64,000 bases of DNA from contig NZ_JAICDG010000006.1 in assembly GCF_022751215.1 (NCBI RefSeq), positions 406,438-470,437 on the forward strand, written 5' to 3'. This document shows positions 25,896-34,498 of the stretch, piece by piece. The notes beneath the pieces were generated by a model that was not told the DNA's origin, ran no database searches, and saw nothing but the letters and a program-made list of their open reading frames with translations. Each line of letters begins with the position of its first letter. Positions within the stretch are counted from its first letter, which is position 1. Source of the DNA: Actinomadura terrae. GTDB taxonomy: Bacteria; Actinomycetota; Actinomycetes; Streptosporangiales; Streptosporangiaceae. The position numbers and the translations under genes were made by a program.

Positions 25896-25902
25896 ATGTT
25901 CG
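25889..25902. promoter_or_regulatory. SOS (LexA) box over the dinB start codon
   Basis: CGAACATATGTTCG is a perfect palindrome matching the actinobacterial LexA consensus CGAAC-N4-GTTCG. The dinB ATG (25895-25893) lies in its centre. Confidence 0.85.
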
Positions 25903-25914
25903 CATAGGCGCGGG

Positions 25915-26283
25915 TCAGCCGGTCATCGCGGGTCTCTCCCCGGCGTTGTCCAGAAAGCCCTTGAGCTCGCCCCGGATGGCGTTCAGCTCGGCGATCCGCT
26001 CGTCGAGGGCCGCCAGCTTCGACGCGACGAACTCGACGCTCGCGGCGCAGCGCTGCTCGGTCAGGTCGTGGTCGTCGAGGCAGGGCAGGAACCGCCGGAC
26101 GTCGTCGCTGGTGAAGCCGAGCGCGAGCAGGCGCCGGATGTTGCGGACGCGCGTCACGGCCCGCGCGTCGTAGTGGCGGTAGCCGTTGCCCGCCCGCCGG
26201 GAATGCAGCAGGCCGTGCTGCTCGTAGTACCGCAGGGCCCGGGTGGTCGTCCCGGCCGCCGCCGCCAGCTCGCCGATGAGCAT
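25915..26283 (-). CDS. MerR-family transcriptional regulator
   Basis: 122 residues. The winged helix is MLIGELAAAAGTTTRALRYYEQHGLL, followed by GYRHYD and a C-terminal dimer helix (about 80-115). C68 in RFLPCLDD and C80 in QRCAA are the only cysteines; no CxC metal motif is seen, so a metal sensor is unlikely. GGGAGG precedes the start. It lies 30 bases downstream of the SDR gene, and the MerR-type promoter upstream of that SDR is its likely target. Confidence 0.9.
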   Translation of the reverse strand: MLIGELAAAAGTTTRALRYYEQHGLLHSRRAGNGYRHYDARAVTRVRNIRRLLALGFTSDDVRRFLPCLDDHDLTEQRCAASVEFVASKLAALDERIAELNAIRGELKGFLDNAGERPAMTG

Positions 26284-26313
26284 CGCCCCACCTCCCTCGC
26301 ACCAGCGTCCCGC

Positions 26314-27069
26314 TCAGGCGATGCCGATGCCCCCGTCCACCCGGATCACCGAGCCGGTCACGTAGCCGGCCTCGGGGCGGGCGGCGGCGACGATCCACCA
26401 CGCCACCTCCTCCGGCTCGGCGATCCGGCTCAGCGGAATGTGCTGAACCAGCTCGGTCCCCACCGCCTGGACCTGCTCGGGCGTGAAACCCGCGTGTTCG
26501 AGGACCGGTGTGCGGGTCACACCGGGCGCCACCGACACCACCCGGATGCCGCGCGGCGCCAGCTCCATCGCCCACGTGTGCGTCATGAAGTCCAGCGCCA
26601 CCTTGCCGGCCCCGTACACGGTGTTGTTCGGCCATCCCCGCCCCGCCGGCATGGACGTGATGTTGACGATGGCGCCGCGGGTCCGCTCCAGCTGCGGCAG
26701 CGCCTCCTGCGCGAGGAACAGCGGGCCGAGCAGGTTGGTGGCGAACTGGCGCTCGGCCCCGTCGCGGTCGATCGCGCCCAGCTCGGCCGGACGGATGATC
26801 GCCGCGTTGTTCACCAGCACGTCGACCCGTCCGAACGCCTCGACCGCGGCCGCCACGATGCCCGCCGCCGCGCCGTCCTCGGCCACGTCGGCGACCTGGA
26901 CCTCGATGCCCGGCGCCTCCCCGGCGACCTCCTTGAGCCGTGCCTCCGTCCGGCCGACGACCAGCACACGGGCGCCCTCGCCCGCGAACCGCAGCGCGGC
27001 CGCCCTGCCGATCCCCGTGCCCCCGCCCGTGACGATGACGGCCTTGCCCTCCAGCGCTCCCGACCCCAT
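26314..27069 (-). CDS. Short-chain dehydrogenase/reductase
   Basis: 251 residues. It has TGGGTGIG (14-21), NNAA, a catalytic Ser in NITSMP, YGAGK (Tyr-x3-Lys) and the C-terminal DGGIGIA. GGAGGAGA precedes ATG 27069. It forms an operon with the MerR regulator gene. SDRs next to MerR regulators often respond to electrophiles or carbonyl stress; the substrate is unknown. Confidence 0.92.
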   Translation of the reverse strand: MGSGALEGKAVIVTGGGTGIGRAAALRFAGEGARVLVVGRTEARLKEVAGEAPGIEVQVADVAEDGAAAGIVAAAVEAFGRVDVLVNNAAIIRPAELGAIDRDGAERQFATNLLGPLFLAQEALPQLERTRGAIVNITSMPAGRGWPNNTVYGAGKVALDFMTHTWAMELAPRGIRVVSVAPGVTRTPVLEHAGFTPEQVQAVGTELVQHIPLSRIAEPEEVAWWIVAAARPEAGYVTGSVIRVDGGIGIA

Positions 27070-27108
27070 GGCTCGCGTCTCCTCCCGATCGTTCGCGGAA
27101 CGCAGGCG

Positions 27109-27140
27109 ACGCTAGGGCCTGACCCCGGCGTCAAGGTCAA
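27109..27140 (-). promoter_or_regulatory. MerR-type promoter/operator upstream of the SDR-merR operon
   Basis: On the minus strand a TTGACC -35 box (27140-27135) and a TAGCGT -10 box (27114-27109) are separated by 20 bases. The overlong spacer carries a TGAC/GTCA dyad centred near 27126. Overlong spacers with a central dyad are the hallmark of MerR-activated promoters. Confidence 0.55.
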
Positions 27141-27190
27141 GCCCCAAGCGTCGCCGACAGGCGTCGCCGACAGCGTCTCCGGCAGGGCGG

Positions 27191-28384
27191 TCACGGGGTG
27201 GCGAGGGCCTCGGTCGGCGCGAGGCGCGCGGCGCGGATCGCCGGGTACAGGCCCGCGACACCGCCGATGACCAGCGTCGCGAGGACGCCGCCCGCCATCG
27301 CCCACGGCGGCACCACCGTCGGCCAGCCGCGCGTCACCGCGAACACCGCCGTGACCGCGACGCCGAGCACGACGCCGCCCACCCCGCCGAGCGCGGCCAG
27401 CAGCTGCGACTCGGTGAGGAACTGGAGCCTGATCTGCCCCCGGGTCGCGCCGAGGGAGCGGCGCAGCCCGATCTCGGCGCGCCGCTCCAGGACGGAGATC
27501 ACCATCGTGTTGGCGACGCCGACGCCGCCGACCAGCAGCGCGACCGCGCCGAGGCCGAGCAGCAGGCCGGTGAAGGCCCGGTCCGCGGCGTGCTCGGCCG
27601 CGAGGGCGTCCGAGGGGCGGCTCACCTCGACCTCGTTCGGCGCCTGCGGGCTGGCGGTCGCGGCCAGCAGGTCCCGGACCGCGCCGACGGAGTCCTTGCG
27701 CGCGCGGGTGTAGACGGTGGTGGGGTGCCCGTCGAAGCCGAGGTGCGCGCGCGCCGCGTCCCAGCCCACGAGCGCGGCCGAGTCCAGCTCCGGCGCGAGC
27801 TCGGCGGGGTCGAGCACGCCGACGACGGTGAACCAGCGGGAGCCGAGCCACACCTGCGTGTTCGGGGTGGACACGCCGAGGCGCGCGGCGGACTCCGCGC
27901 CGAGGACGACGGCGGGGTAGCGGGCCGTCCCGGCGTTGAGCCAGGCGCCCGCCGCGACGCGCAGCCCGATCGTGCGGGGCAGGTCCAGCCGCGCCGCGAG
28001 GACGGTGATCCCGCCGCTCTCCGCCTCGGGGATGCGGTCGTTGCGGTAGACGTGGACGCTCCCGACCCTGCCGGTGGCCGACGCGGACTCGACCCCGGGA
28101 ATCCGGCCGACCATCCCGACCGCCTCCACGGGCAGCCGCGCGTCTCCGCCGAACAGGTCCCGACCCGGTCCGGCGGTCAGCAGGTTGGTGCCGAGCCGGT
28201 CGAGGGTGGCCTGGAGCTGCGCGCGGCTGGAGGTGGAGATCCCGACGACGCCGACCATCGCGGCGATGCCGATCGCGATCCCGAGCGCGGACAGGAACAC
28301 CCGCGCCGGGCGGGCCCGCAGCCCCGCCGCGCCGACACGCAGGACGTCCCGGGGGCCGAGGCGCGCGGGCACGATCCGCCTCAC
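27191..28384 (-). CDS. MacB-type ABC transporter permease (FtsX domain)
   Basis: 397 residues. One N-terminal helix (about 25-50) is followed by an extracytoplasmic MacB-PCD-like domain (about 55-260) and three helices of the FtsX domain (about 270-385, GGVGVANTMVISVLERRAEIGLRRSLGATRGQI). It starts at GTG 28384, overlapping the ATPase stop (GTGA). With the ATPase (28381-29094) and adaptor (29091-30137) it makes a MacAB-like export or mechanotransmission system. Confidence 0.93.
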   Translation of the reverse strand: MRRIVPARLGPRDVLRVGAAGLRARPARVFLSALGIAIGIAAMVGVVGISTSSRAQLQATLDRLGTNLLTAGPGRDLFGGDARLPVEAVGMVGRIPGVESASATGRVGSVHVYRNDRIPEAESGGITVLAARLDLPRTIGLRVAAGAWLNAGTARYPAVVLGAESAARLGVSTPNTQVWLGSRWFTVVGVLDPAELAPELDSAALVGWDAARAHLGFDGHPTTVYTRARKDSVGAVRDLLAATASPQAPNEVEVSRPSDALAAEHAADRAFTGLLLGLGAVALLVGGVGVANTMVISVLERRAEIGLRRSLGATRGQIRLQFLTESQLLAALGGVGGVVLGVAVTAVFAVTRGWPTVVPPWAMAGGVLATLVIGGVAGLYPAIRAARLAPTEALATP

Positions 28385-29094
28385 CGTCCCGCCTCCGCCC
28401 GTGCTTCCGTCCGCGTGTCCGCATGGGCGGTGTCGCGGACGATCCGTCCGTCGCGCATCCCCACCTGGCGGGGCGCCATCGCGGCGATGTCCCGGTCGTG
28501 GGTGATCAGCACGACCGTGGTGCCGGCCTCCGCCAGCTCGCGCAGCAGCGCCAGGACTCCGGCCCCCGAGGCGGAGTCGAGGGCGCCGGTCGGCTCGTCG
28601 GCCAGCAGCAGCGCCGGCCCGCCGACCACCGCGCGGGCGATCGCGACCCGCTGCCGCTCCCCGCCCGACAGCTCGTGCGGACGGTGCCGGAGGCGGTGCC
28701 CGAGCCCCACCCGCTCCAGGGCCTCGCGGGCGCGGGCGCGCCGCCGCGCGAGCGGCACTCCCCCGTACAGCAGCCCGTCGGCGACGTTGTCGAGCGCGCT
28801 GACGCCCCCGGCGAGGTGGAACCGCTGGAAGACGAACCCGATCGCGCGGGCGCGCAGCGCCGACAGCCGCCGGTCGCTCAGCTGGGAAACGTCGCGCCCC
28901 TCGACGAGGACCGTCCCCGCGCTCGGCCGGTCCAGGGTGCCGAGCAGGTGCAGCATCGTCGACTTGCCGGAGCCCGACGGCCCGGCGATCGCGACGAGCT
29001 CGCCCGCCCCGACGCCGAGCGACACCGCGTCCAGCGCCGTGACCCCGCCCGCGTAGGTCTTGCTGACCTCGCGCAGCTCCACGACCGCGCTCAT
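28381..29094 (-). CDS. MacB-type ABC transporter ATPase
   Basis: 237 residues. Walker A is GPSGSGKST, the signature is LSGGERQRV, Walker B is LLLADEPTGALD and the H loop is ITHDRD. Its subfamily is LolD/MacB. It is coupled to the upstream adaptor gene and the downstream permease gene by 4-base overlaps. Confidence 0.95.
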   Translation of the reverse strand: MSAVVELREVSKTYAGGVTALDAVSLGVGAGELVAIAGPSGSGKSTMLHLLGTLDRPSAGTVLVEGRDVSQLSDRRLSALRARAIGFVFQRFHLAGGVSALDNVADGLLYGGVPLARRRARAREALERVGLGHRLRHRPHELSGGERQRVAIARAVVGGPALLLADEPTGALDSASGAGVLALLRELAEAGTTVVLITHDRDIAAMAPRQVGMRDGRIVRDTAHADTRTEARAEAGR

Positions 29095-30137
29095 GCGGGC
29101 ACCCCCACCTTCATGCCCTCCGCCAGCCCGGCGCCGGACACCTCGACCTTCCCGCCGGCGAACACGCCCGTCTCGACCGGGACGGCGCGGACCGCCCCGT
29201 CCCGGACGACCTGCACCGCGTAGCCGCCGTCGCCCCGCGCGAGCAGCGCCGCGACCGGCACGGCGAGCACGCCGGCGTGCCGGCCCGCGGTGAGGCCCAC
29301 CTCGACCGGCGCCTTGTCGTAGGAGCCGAGCGAGCGCTGTCCCCTTACGGCGACGGTGACCTGGACCGTCGTCGGGTCGTCGTCGTCGCGTCCCTGCTTG
29401 GCGACCTTCCCGACGGAGCTGACGCGGCCCCTGGTGGTGCCGCCGTCCGGCAGCTGGATCTCCACCTCCGCACCCTCCTTGGCGAGCCGCTGGTACCGCA
29501 CGTCCAGGTCGATTTCGACGACCCGGGTCGTCCCCGTCCAGGTCAGGACGGGGCCGCCGGTGCGGTCGCCCACGGCCGCCTTGCGCTCGGCCACCCGGAT
29601 CTCGCCGGGGGCGACCAGCACGGCGCCGGGCGCGATCGTCCCGGTCTCGGCGACGTCGAGGTCGTCCTGCCAGCGCTTCACGGCGGCGGCGGTGCCGGAG
29701 CCGAAGCTCGTGTCGACGGTGAACCCGGTGTAGCCGAGGGCGCGCAGGTTCCGTTCGAGCTGGAGGACGTCCGGGCCTCTGACCCCCTCGGCGAGGGTCC
29801 GGTAGAGCGGCAGGCGGCCGTACAGGAGCGGCACGGGCTCGTTGTCGACCCGGTACGCCGGACGGCCGCGCGCGATCACCGTCCCCGGCCCGGCGATCCA
29901 GGTCAGCGTGCCACGCCCGGCGGCGGTGACGGTGCGCGCGGTGCCGTAGCCGAGCGTTCCGTCCACCCGCTGGGTCTCGACCAGCGTCGTCCGCTCGACG
30001 GGCGCGGTGGCGGGCGGCAGATTCCCGCGGGCGGCGGCGGGCCCCTCCCCGCCGCCGAGCCCGGCGGCGGCGAGCCCCGCGCCGCCGGCCACGACCACCC
30101 CCGCCGCGCTCAGGGCGGCGACGCGCGTCCTGCTCAA
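29091..30137 (-). CDS. Periplasmic-adaptor-like (HlyD/MacA) protein with peptidoglycan-binding domain
   Basis: 348 residues. An N-terminal hydrophobic segment (AALSAAGVVVAGGAGLAAAGL) is followed by a PG_binding_1 domain (about 120-165, GPDVLQLERNLRALGYTGFTV), then MacA-like barrel-sandwich and beta-barrel parts (QRLAKEGAEVEIQLPDGG). The start appears to be TTG 30137, overlapping the lipoprotein stop (TTGA). It should bridge the ABC permease and the cell wall. Confidence 0.87.
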   Translation of the reverse strand: MSRTRVAALSAAGVVVAGGAGLAAAGLGGGEGPAAARGNLPPATAPVERTTLVETQRVDGTLGYGTARTVTAAGRGTLTWIAGPGTVIARGRPAYRVDNEPVPLLYGRLPLYRTLAEGVRGPDVLQLERNLRALGYTGFTVDTSFGSGTAAAVKRWQDDLDVAETGTIAPGAVLVAPGEIRVAERKAAVGDRTGGPVLTWTGTTRVVEIDLDVRYQRLAKEGAEVEIQLPDGGTTRGRVSSVGKVAKQGRDDDDPTTVQVTVAVRGQRSLGSYDKAPVEVGLTAGRHAGVLAVPVAALLARGDGGYAVQVVRDGAVRAVPVETGVFAGGKVEVSGAGLAEGMKVGVPA

Positions 30138-30685
30138 TTCCCGTCGCCCTGGGACGTGGAGGACGACTTCTCCCCCGGGGCGTACTTCCGGCACGCCTTC
30201 TCGGCGTTCTTGAACGTCTGGCTCTGCGGGTCGAGCCCCGTCCCCTTCCCGGCCTTCAGGAGGATGCCGCCGTCGGGTGCGGGGTCGGGGAACCGGGGGA
30301 CGCCGTTGTCGCGCATGCACTTGGAGAACGCCCGCTGTTTCGCGATCTCCTCCGGCTTCGGCTTGGGGGGTTTGCCGCCGTTCGGCATCAGGCTCCGGCA
30401 TGCGCGCTGCGCCTCGTCCATCGGCCCCGAGCCGCCGTCGGACCTGTCCTTGCCCTGCCCGGGCGGCGCCGACATCTTCATGGTGAGCTTGCCGTCCCCG
30501 GACGGGTCGTCCATTTCCACGCCGTGGTCGCGCATGCACTGCGCGTACTTGCGCATCCTCTCCTGGTCGCTGACGGCCTTGGCGGTGCTCTTCCCGCCCG
30601 TACCGCCGTCGCCTCCCCCGCACGCCTGCGCCCCGAGGGCGAGCACCGGTACCAGGGCCAGCGCCGCGAACGTCCGTCGTCGCAT
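30134..30685 (-). CDS. Lipoprotein with duplicated Cys-Met-Arg-Asp motif
   Basis: 183 residues. The lipobox LGAQAC gives lipidated C22. The mature part has two related halves: KYAQCMRDHGVEMDDP ending ACRSLMP, and FSKCMRDNGVPRFPDP ending ACRKYAP. Each half therefore has two Cys that could form a disulfide. This is a known but uncharacterised actinobacterial lipoprotein type. As first gene of the MacAB-like operon it may present substrate or sense conditions at the wall. It is divergent from the OmpR/kinase pair. Confidence 0.85.
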   Translation of the reverse strand: MRRRTFAALALVPVLALGAQACGGGDGGTGGKSTAKAVSDQERMRKYAQCMRDHGVEMDDPSGDGKLTMKMSAPPGQGKDRSDGGSGPMDEAQRACRSLMPNGGKPPKPKPEEIAKQRAFSKCMRDNGVPRFPDPAPDGGILLKAGKGTGLDPQSQTFKNAEKACRKYAPGEKSSSTSQGDGN

Positions 30686-30752
30686 CGGATGGGCCTCCTG
30701 TTCGTCGCGCCGGACCTCTTCCGGCGGCGCACGCCAGTCCAGCGGCGCGGCG

Positions 30753-30791
30753 ATAACCCCGCCGTAACCACTCGCGTTATGCCGGCGTTAC
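30753..30791. promoter_or_regulatory. Paired tandem half-sites between the lipoprotein and OmpR genes
   Basis: ATAAC (30753) and GTAAC (30764) are 11 bases apart; GTTAT (30776) and GTTAC (30787) are again 11 apart on the other strand. Together they form a large dyad in the centre of the divergent gap. Direct half-sites at 10-11-base spacing are typical of OmpR/PhoB-family operators, so the adjacent regulator is the likely binder. Confidence 0.6.
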
Positions 30792-30847
30792 GCCCGCTGC
30801 ACGAAGCTGATCCGGCAGACGACGAGCGTGATGTGGGGGCGGCAGAG

Positions 30848-31504
30848 GTGCGCGTACTGATCGCCGAGGACGAGCGGATGCTCGCCGATTCGATCGCCGA
30901 GGGCCTGCGGGCCGAGGCCCTGGCCGTGGACGTCGTCTACGACGGGGACGCCGCGCTGGAGCGGCTCGGGGTCAACGACTACGACGTGCTCGTCCTGGAC
31001 CGGGACCTGCCGGTCGTGCACGGCGACGAGGTGTGCCGGGCGGTGGCGGGGCCGGGCGCGCTCGTCCGGGTGCTGATGCTCACCGCCGCCGCGGCCGTCC
31101 CCGCGCGGGTCGACGGGCTGCGGCTCGGCGCCGACGACTACCTGACCAAGCCGTTCGCGTTCGAGGAGCTGGTGGCGCGGATCCTCGCGCTCGGCCGGCG
31201 GGCCCGCCCGGCGGCGCCGCCGACGCTGGAGCGCCGCGGCGTCCGGCTGGACCCCGCCCGCCGGGAGGTCCACCGCGACGGCCGCCGCGTCCAGCTGGCG
31301 CGCAAGGAGTTCGGGCTGCTCGCCGAGCTGCTGCGCGCGGACGGGGCGGTCGTGTCCACCGAGCGGCTGCTGGAGAAGGTGTGGGACGAGCACACCGACC
31401 CGTTCACCAACACGGTCCGGGTGACGCTGATGAAGCTGCGCCGCAAGCTCGGCGACCCACCGGTCATCGAGACCGTCCCGGGAGTGGGGTACCGGATTCC
31501 ATGA
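30848..31504 (+). CDS. OmpR/PhoB-family response regulator
   Basis: 218 residues from GTG 30848. The receiver domain has E7-D8, phosphoacceptor D51 in VLDRDLP and Lys in LTKPF. The winged-helix domain (about 125-218) contains RKEFGLLAELLRADGAVVSTERLLEKVWD and ends GVGYRIP. It overlaps the kinase gene by ATGA. It likely controls the divergent lipoprotein-MacAB operon. Confidence 0.94.
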   Translation: MRVLIAEDERMLADSIAEGLRAEALAVDVVYDGDAALERLGVNDYDVLVLDRDLPVVHGDEVCRAVAGPGALVRVLMLTAAAAVPARVDGLRLGADDYLTKPFAFEELVARILALGRRARPAAPPTLERRGVRLDPARREVHRDGRRVQLARKEFGLLAELLRADGAVVSTERLLEKVWDEHTDPFTNTVRVTLMKLRRKLGDPPVIETVPGVGYRIP

Positions 31505-32703
31505 CGGGGCCCGCCGAGCGGCTGCGGCCGACGATCCGGATGCGGCTGGCGCTGCTGTTCACCGGGCTCTTCCTGGCGGCCGGGACCGTCCTGCTGGGGC
31601 TGACCTACCTGCTGGTCGAGAACAGCCTCCACGAGCCGGCGGGCGGCGGCCAGACCGACCGTGTCTTCGCGCGGGCCGGCGCGGCTCCGCTCCCGGGCGA
31701 GGTGACGCCCGCCGAGCCGCCCGGGGCCTCCATCAGCGCCCAGAAGTTCCAGGGCGAGGTGCGCAAGGCGGCGGCGAACTCCCAGAGCGAGACGCTCGAC
31801 GCGCTGCTCACCCGGGGCGCGATCGCGCTCGGGCTGGTCGGCGCGGCGGCGCTCGGGCTCGGCTGGCTGCTCGCCGACCGGGCGCTGCGGCCCGTCCACA
31901 TGATCACCGAGACGGCGCGGCGGGTGGCGCGCAGCCACGACCTGACCGAGCGGATCGCCTACGCCGGGCCCGGCGACGAGGTCCGGGAGCTGGCCGACAC
32001 CTTCGACATGATGCTCGGCCGGCTCGCGCGGGCGTTCGACGGCCAGCGCCGGTTCGTCGCCAACGCCTCGCACGAGCTGCGCACCCCGCTCGCCATCAAC
32101 CGGACGCTCGTCGACGTCGCGGTGCGGCGCCCGGGCGCGAGCGAGGACGTCAAACGGCTCGGCGAGTCGCTGCTGGTCGTCAACGGGCGGCACGAGCGGC
32201 TCATCGACGGGCTGCTGACGCTGGCGGGCACCGAGAACGTGCCGGTGGACCCCGTCCCGGTGGACCTCGCGGACGTCGCCGCGCACGTCCTCGACCAGGC
32301 CGCCGCCGAGGCCCGCGACCGCGGCCTCACCACCGACCGCGAGCTCGGCCCGGCGCCCACCGCGGGCGACCCCGTCCTGCTGGAGCGGCTCGTGCAGAAC
32401 CTGGTCGAGAACGCCGTCCGGCACAACCACGACGGCGGCGAGCTCTCGGTCCGCACCCGGAGCCGGGACGGGTGGGCGGAGGTCGTCGTGTCCAACACCG
32501 GCCCGGCCGTCCCCGGCTACGACATCGAGGCGATCTTCGAGCCGTTCCGGCGGCTCGGCAACGACCGGGTGCGCTCGGACCGCGGCTCGGGGCTCGGGCT
32601 GTCGATCGTCCGCGCCACCGCGACCGCGCACGGCGGGACGGTGACGGCGGCGCCGCGTCCGGGCGGCGGGCTGGAGGTCACGGTCCGGCTGCCGGGGCCG
32701 TAG
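31501..32703 (+). CDS. Sensor histidine kinase, OmpR-partner type
   Basis: 400 residues. Helix one (about 14-40) and helix two (about 105-125) flank an extracytoplasmic loop of about 65 residues. Then come HAMP (127-180), HisKA with H191 (NASHELRTPL), the N box (NLVENAVRHN) and the G box (GSGLGLSIV). All catalytic motifs are intact. Its last 26 bases overlap the convergent membrane-protein gene. Confidence 0.95.
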   Translation: MTGPAERLRPTIRMRLALLFTGLFLAAGTVLLGLTYLLVENSLHEPAGGGQTDRVFARAGAAPLPGEVTPAEPPGASISAQKFQGEVRKAAANSQSETLDALLTRGAIALGLVGAAALGLGWLLADRALRPVHMITETARRVARSHDLTERIAYAGPGDEVRELADTFDMMLGRLARAFDGQRRFVANASHELRTPLAINRTLVDVAVRRPGASEDVKRLGESLLVVNGRHERLIDGLLTLAGTENVPVDPVPVDLADVAAHVLDQAAAEARDRGLTTDRELGPAPTAGDPVLLERLVQNLVENAVRHNHDGGELSVRTRSRDGWAEVVVSNTGPAVPGYDIEAIFEPFRRLGNDRVRSDRGSGLGLSIVRATATAHGGTVTAAPRPGGGLEVTVRLPGP

Positions 32704-33808
32704 GCGCCGCGTCCCGGGGAGCGGGCCCCTCTCCAGGCCGGTCCCCGCCAGGCGGGCCCCCGCTAGGCGGGGGCTCGGCGCGGTGGCGGGCGGCGGACGC
32801 CCCGTACGCGACGGCGGCCCCGGCGACGGCGTAGGCGGCCAGCACCCATAGGGCGCGGGTGATGTCGTGTCCGGAGAAGTAGACGATGTTGCGCACCGCC
32901 GTCGTCGCCGCGCCCGTCGGGATCCAGTCCCCGATCGCGCGCCAGAACGCGGGCAGCAGCGGCTTCGGATACGCGCCGCCCGCGCTCGGGTTGCCGAGCA
33001 CGACGAACACCAGGATCGCCAGCCCGATCCCGACCATGCCGAACAGGACCTGGAACGCGACGGTGGCCGCCGCCGTCGCGAACACCACCAGCGCGCCGAT
33101 CGCCCACAGCGCCAGCAGGTGGCCGGGCAGCGCGCCCAGGACCGGCCCGGCGATGACGGCGCCGCCGAGCCCGGACACGACCGCGTAGACGGCGAGCGCG
33201 CCGAGCCGGATCAGCGTGCGGTGCGGGTTGGCCGGGCGGGCGCCGCCCGCGATGCCGAGGATCGCGGCGACGAGGTACCCGCCGACGATCCAGCCGATGA
33301 CGAGGTAGAACGAGGACAGGCCCCGGCCGTCCTCGGCGCCGGGCGGCCGGATGTCCACCACCCGGACCTGCCGGTGCTCGGCGGTCTCCAGCCGTTCGGC
33401 GATCAGCTGGGCGGTGCTGGACAGGGCCGGGCCCCCGGCGGAGGCGACCAGCAGCGTGTCGGTGCCGCCGCGCGGATCGATGATGATCGCCGCCTCGACG
33501 TCGCGTTCGAGGATCGCGCGCCGCGCGTCCTGCTCGGAGCCGGACGTCCGCGCCTTGACCGGGTCCCCGTCCAGCCCGTTGAGGCGGGCCACCACCGGGC
33601 CCGCCACCCGGTCGGGGGCGACCACCGCGACCGGGATGCGGTGCGGCGTCGGCGAGTGGAACGCCCCGATGTAGGACAGGATGAACCCCAGCTGGAGGAC
33701 CAGCACGCCCGCGACCAGGGCCATCGAGCGCGGCGTGACCGCGTCGCGGAGTTCGGCGGTGAAGCCGCGCCCGGGGCGCTCCGGGCCGGACGGCGCTCGT
33801 GTGCTCAT
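32678..33808 (-). CDS. ABC-2-like/YhgE-type integral membrane protein
   Basis: 376 residues from ATG 33808, with GGTGAG upstream; GTG 33817 is possible. One N-terminal helix (about 30-50) is followed by an extracytoplasmic domain of about 110 residues and about six helices (170-345). The proline-rich tail (PPPSGGPPGGDRPGEGP) is disordered. The layout resembles Pip/YhgE and ABC-2 membrane proteins; there is no ATPase gene nearby. Function unknown. Confidence 0.8.
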   Translation of the reverse strand: MSTRAPSGPERPGRGFTAELRDAVTPRSMALVAGVLVLQLGFILSYIGAFHSPTPHRIPVAVVAPDRVAGPVVARLNGLDGDPVKARTSGSEQDARRAILERDVEAAIIIDPRGGTDTLLVASAGGPALSSTAQLIAERLETAEHRQVRVVDIRPPGAEDGRGLSSFYLVIGWIVGGYLVAAILGIAGGARPANPHRTLIRLGALAVYAVVSGLGGAVIAGPVLGALPGHLLALWAIGALVVFATAAATVAFQVLFGMVGIGLAILVFVVLGNPSAGGAYPKPLLPAFWRAIGDWIPTGAATTAVRNIVYFSGHDITRALWVLAAYAVAGAAVAYGASAARHRAEPPPSGGPPGGDRPGEGPAPRDAAPTAPAAGP

Positions 33809-33946
33809 GCGGCTCACCTACCCCGTCGGGGCCCTCTTGCGCCTCCCGCCCCACCCGCGTTCCCACCTGCGCCGACACGACGGGGCGACGAGCGGACGGA
33901 GCGTCGCCCGCGCGGCCCGGCGCCGGTCCGGGGTAGCGTCTGCCCA

Positions 33947-34456
33947 ATGACGAGTGCCGAACTGCTCACCGACGCCTTCGACCGGGTCCGGGAAGAGGTC
34001 CACAGCGCGGCCCACGGGCTCACGGCCGAGCAACTCCACTTCCGCGCCGACCCCGACGCCAACTCGATCGCCTGGCTGCTGTGGCACCTCACCCGGGTCC
34101 AGGACGACCATGTGGCCGAGGTCGCCGGGACGCCCCAGGTGTGGACGGAGGACGGCTGGGAACCGCGTTTCGGGCTGCCCTTCCCCCCGTCCGAAACGGG
34201 TTACGGGCATTCCAGCGCCGAGGTCGCGGCCGTCCGGGTCGAATCACCGGAGCTGCTGACCGGCTACCACGACGCGGTCCACGACCGGGCCGTCGCCTAC
34301 GCGGGCACGCTGGTCGACGGCGACCTCGGCCGCGTGGTGGACGAGGCGTGGGACCCGCCGGTCACGCTCGCCGTCCGGCTGATCAGCGTGATCTCCGACG
34401 GGCTCCAGCACGCGGGGCAGGCGGCGTTCGTGCGCGGGCTCGTCCTGCGCTCCTGA
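33947..34456 (+). CDS. DinB-fold (mycothiol-transferase-like) protein
   Basis: 169 residues, a four-helix bundle of the DinB/DUF664 superfamily. Candidate metal-ligand histidines are in LLWHLTRVQDDHV and in DGLQHAGQA. Related actinobacterial proteins are metal-dependent thiol S-transferases. The Shine-Dalgarno is weak. It is a single gene convergent with the STAS gene. Confidence 0.8.
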   Translation: MTSAELLTDAFDRVREEVHSAAHGLTAEQLHFRADPDANSIAWLLWHLTRVQDDHVAEVAGTPQVWTEDGWEPRFGLPFPPSETGYGHSSAEVAAVRVESPELLTGYHDAVHDRAVAYAGTLVDGDLGRVVDEAWDPPVTLAVRLISVISDGLQHAGQAAFVRGLVLRS

Positions 34457-34498
34457 ACCCGGGCCCCGGGCCCGTACACCGGGCCTCGCCGCGGCGGC

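Noticed and set aside
33947..34456. Confusion with DNA polymerase IV because of the DinB family name
   Set aside because: This is the DinB/DUF664 metal-binding four-helix fold, unrelated to the Y-family polymerase at 24717-25895.
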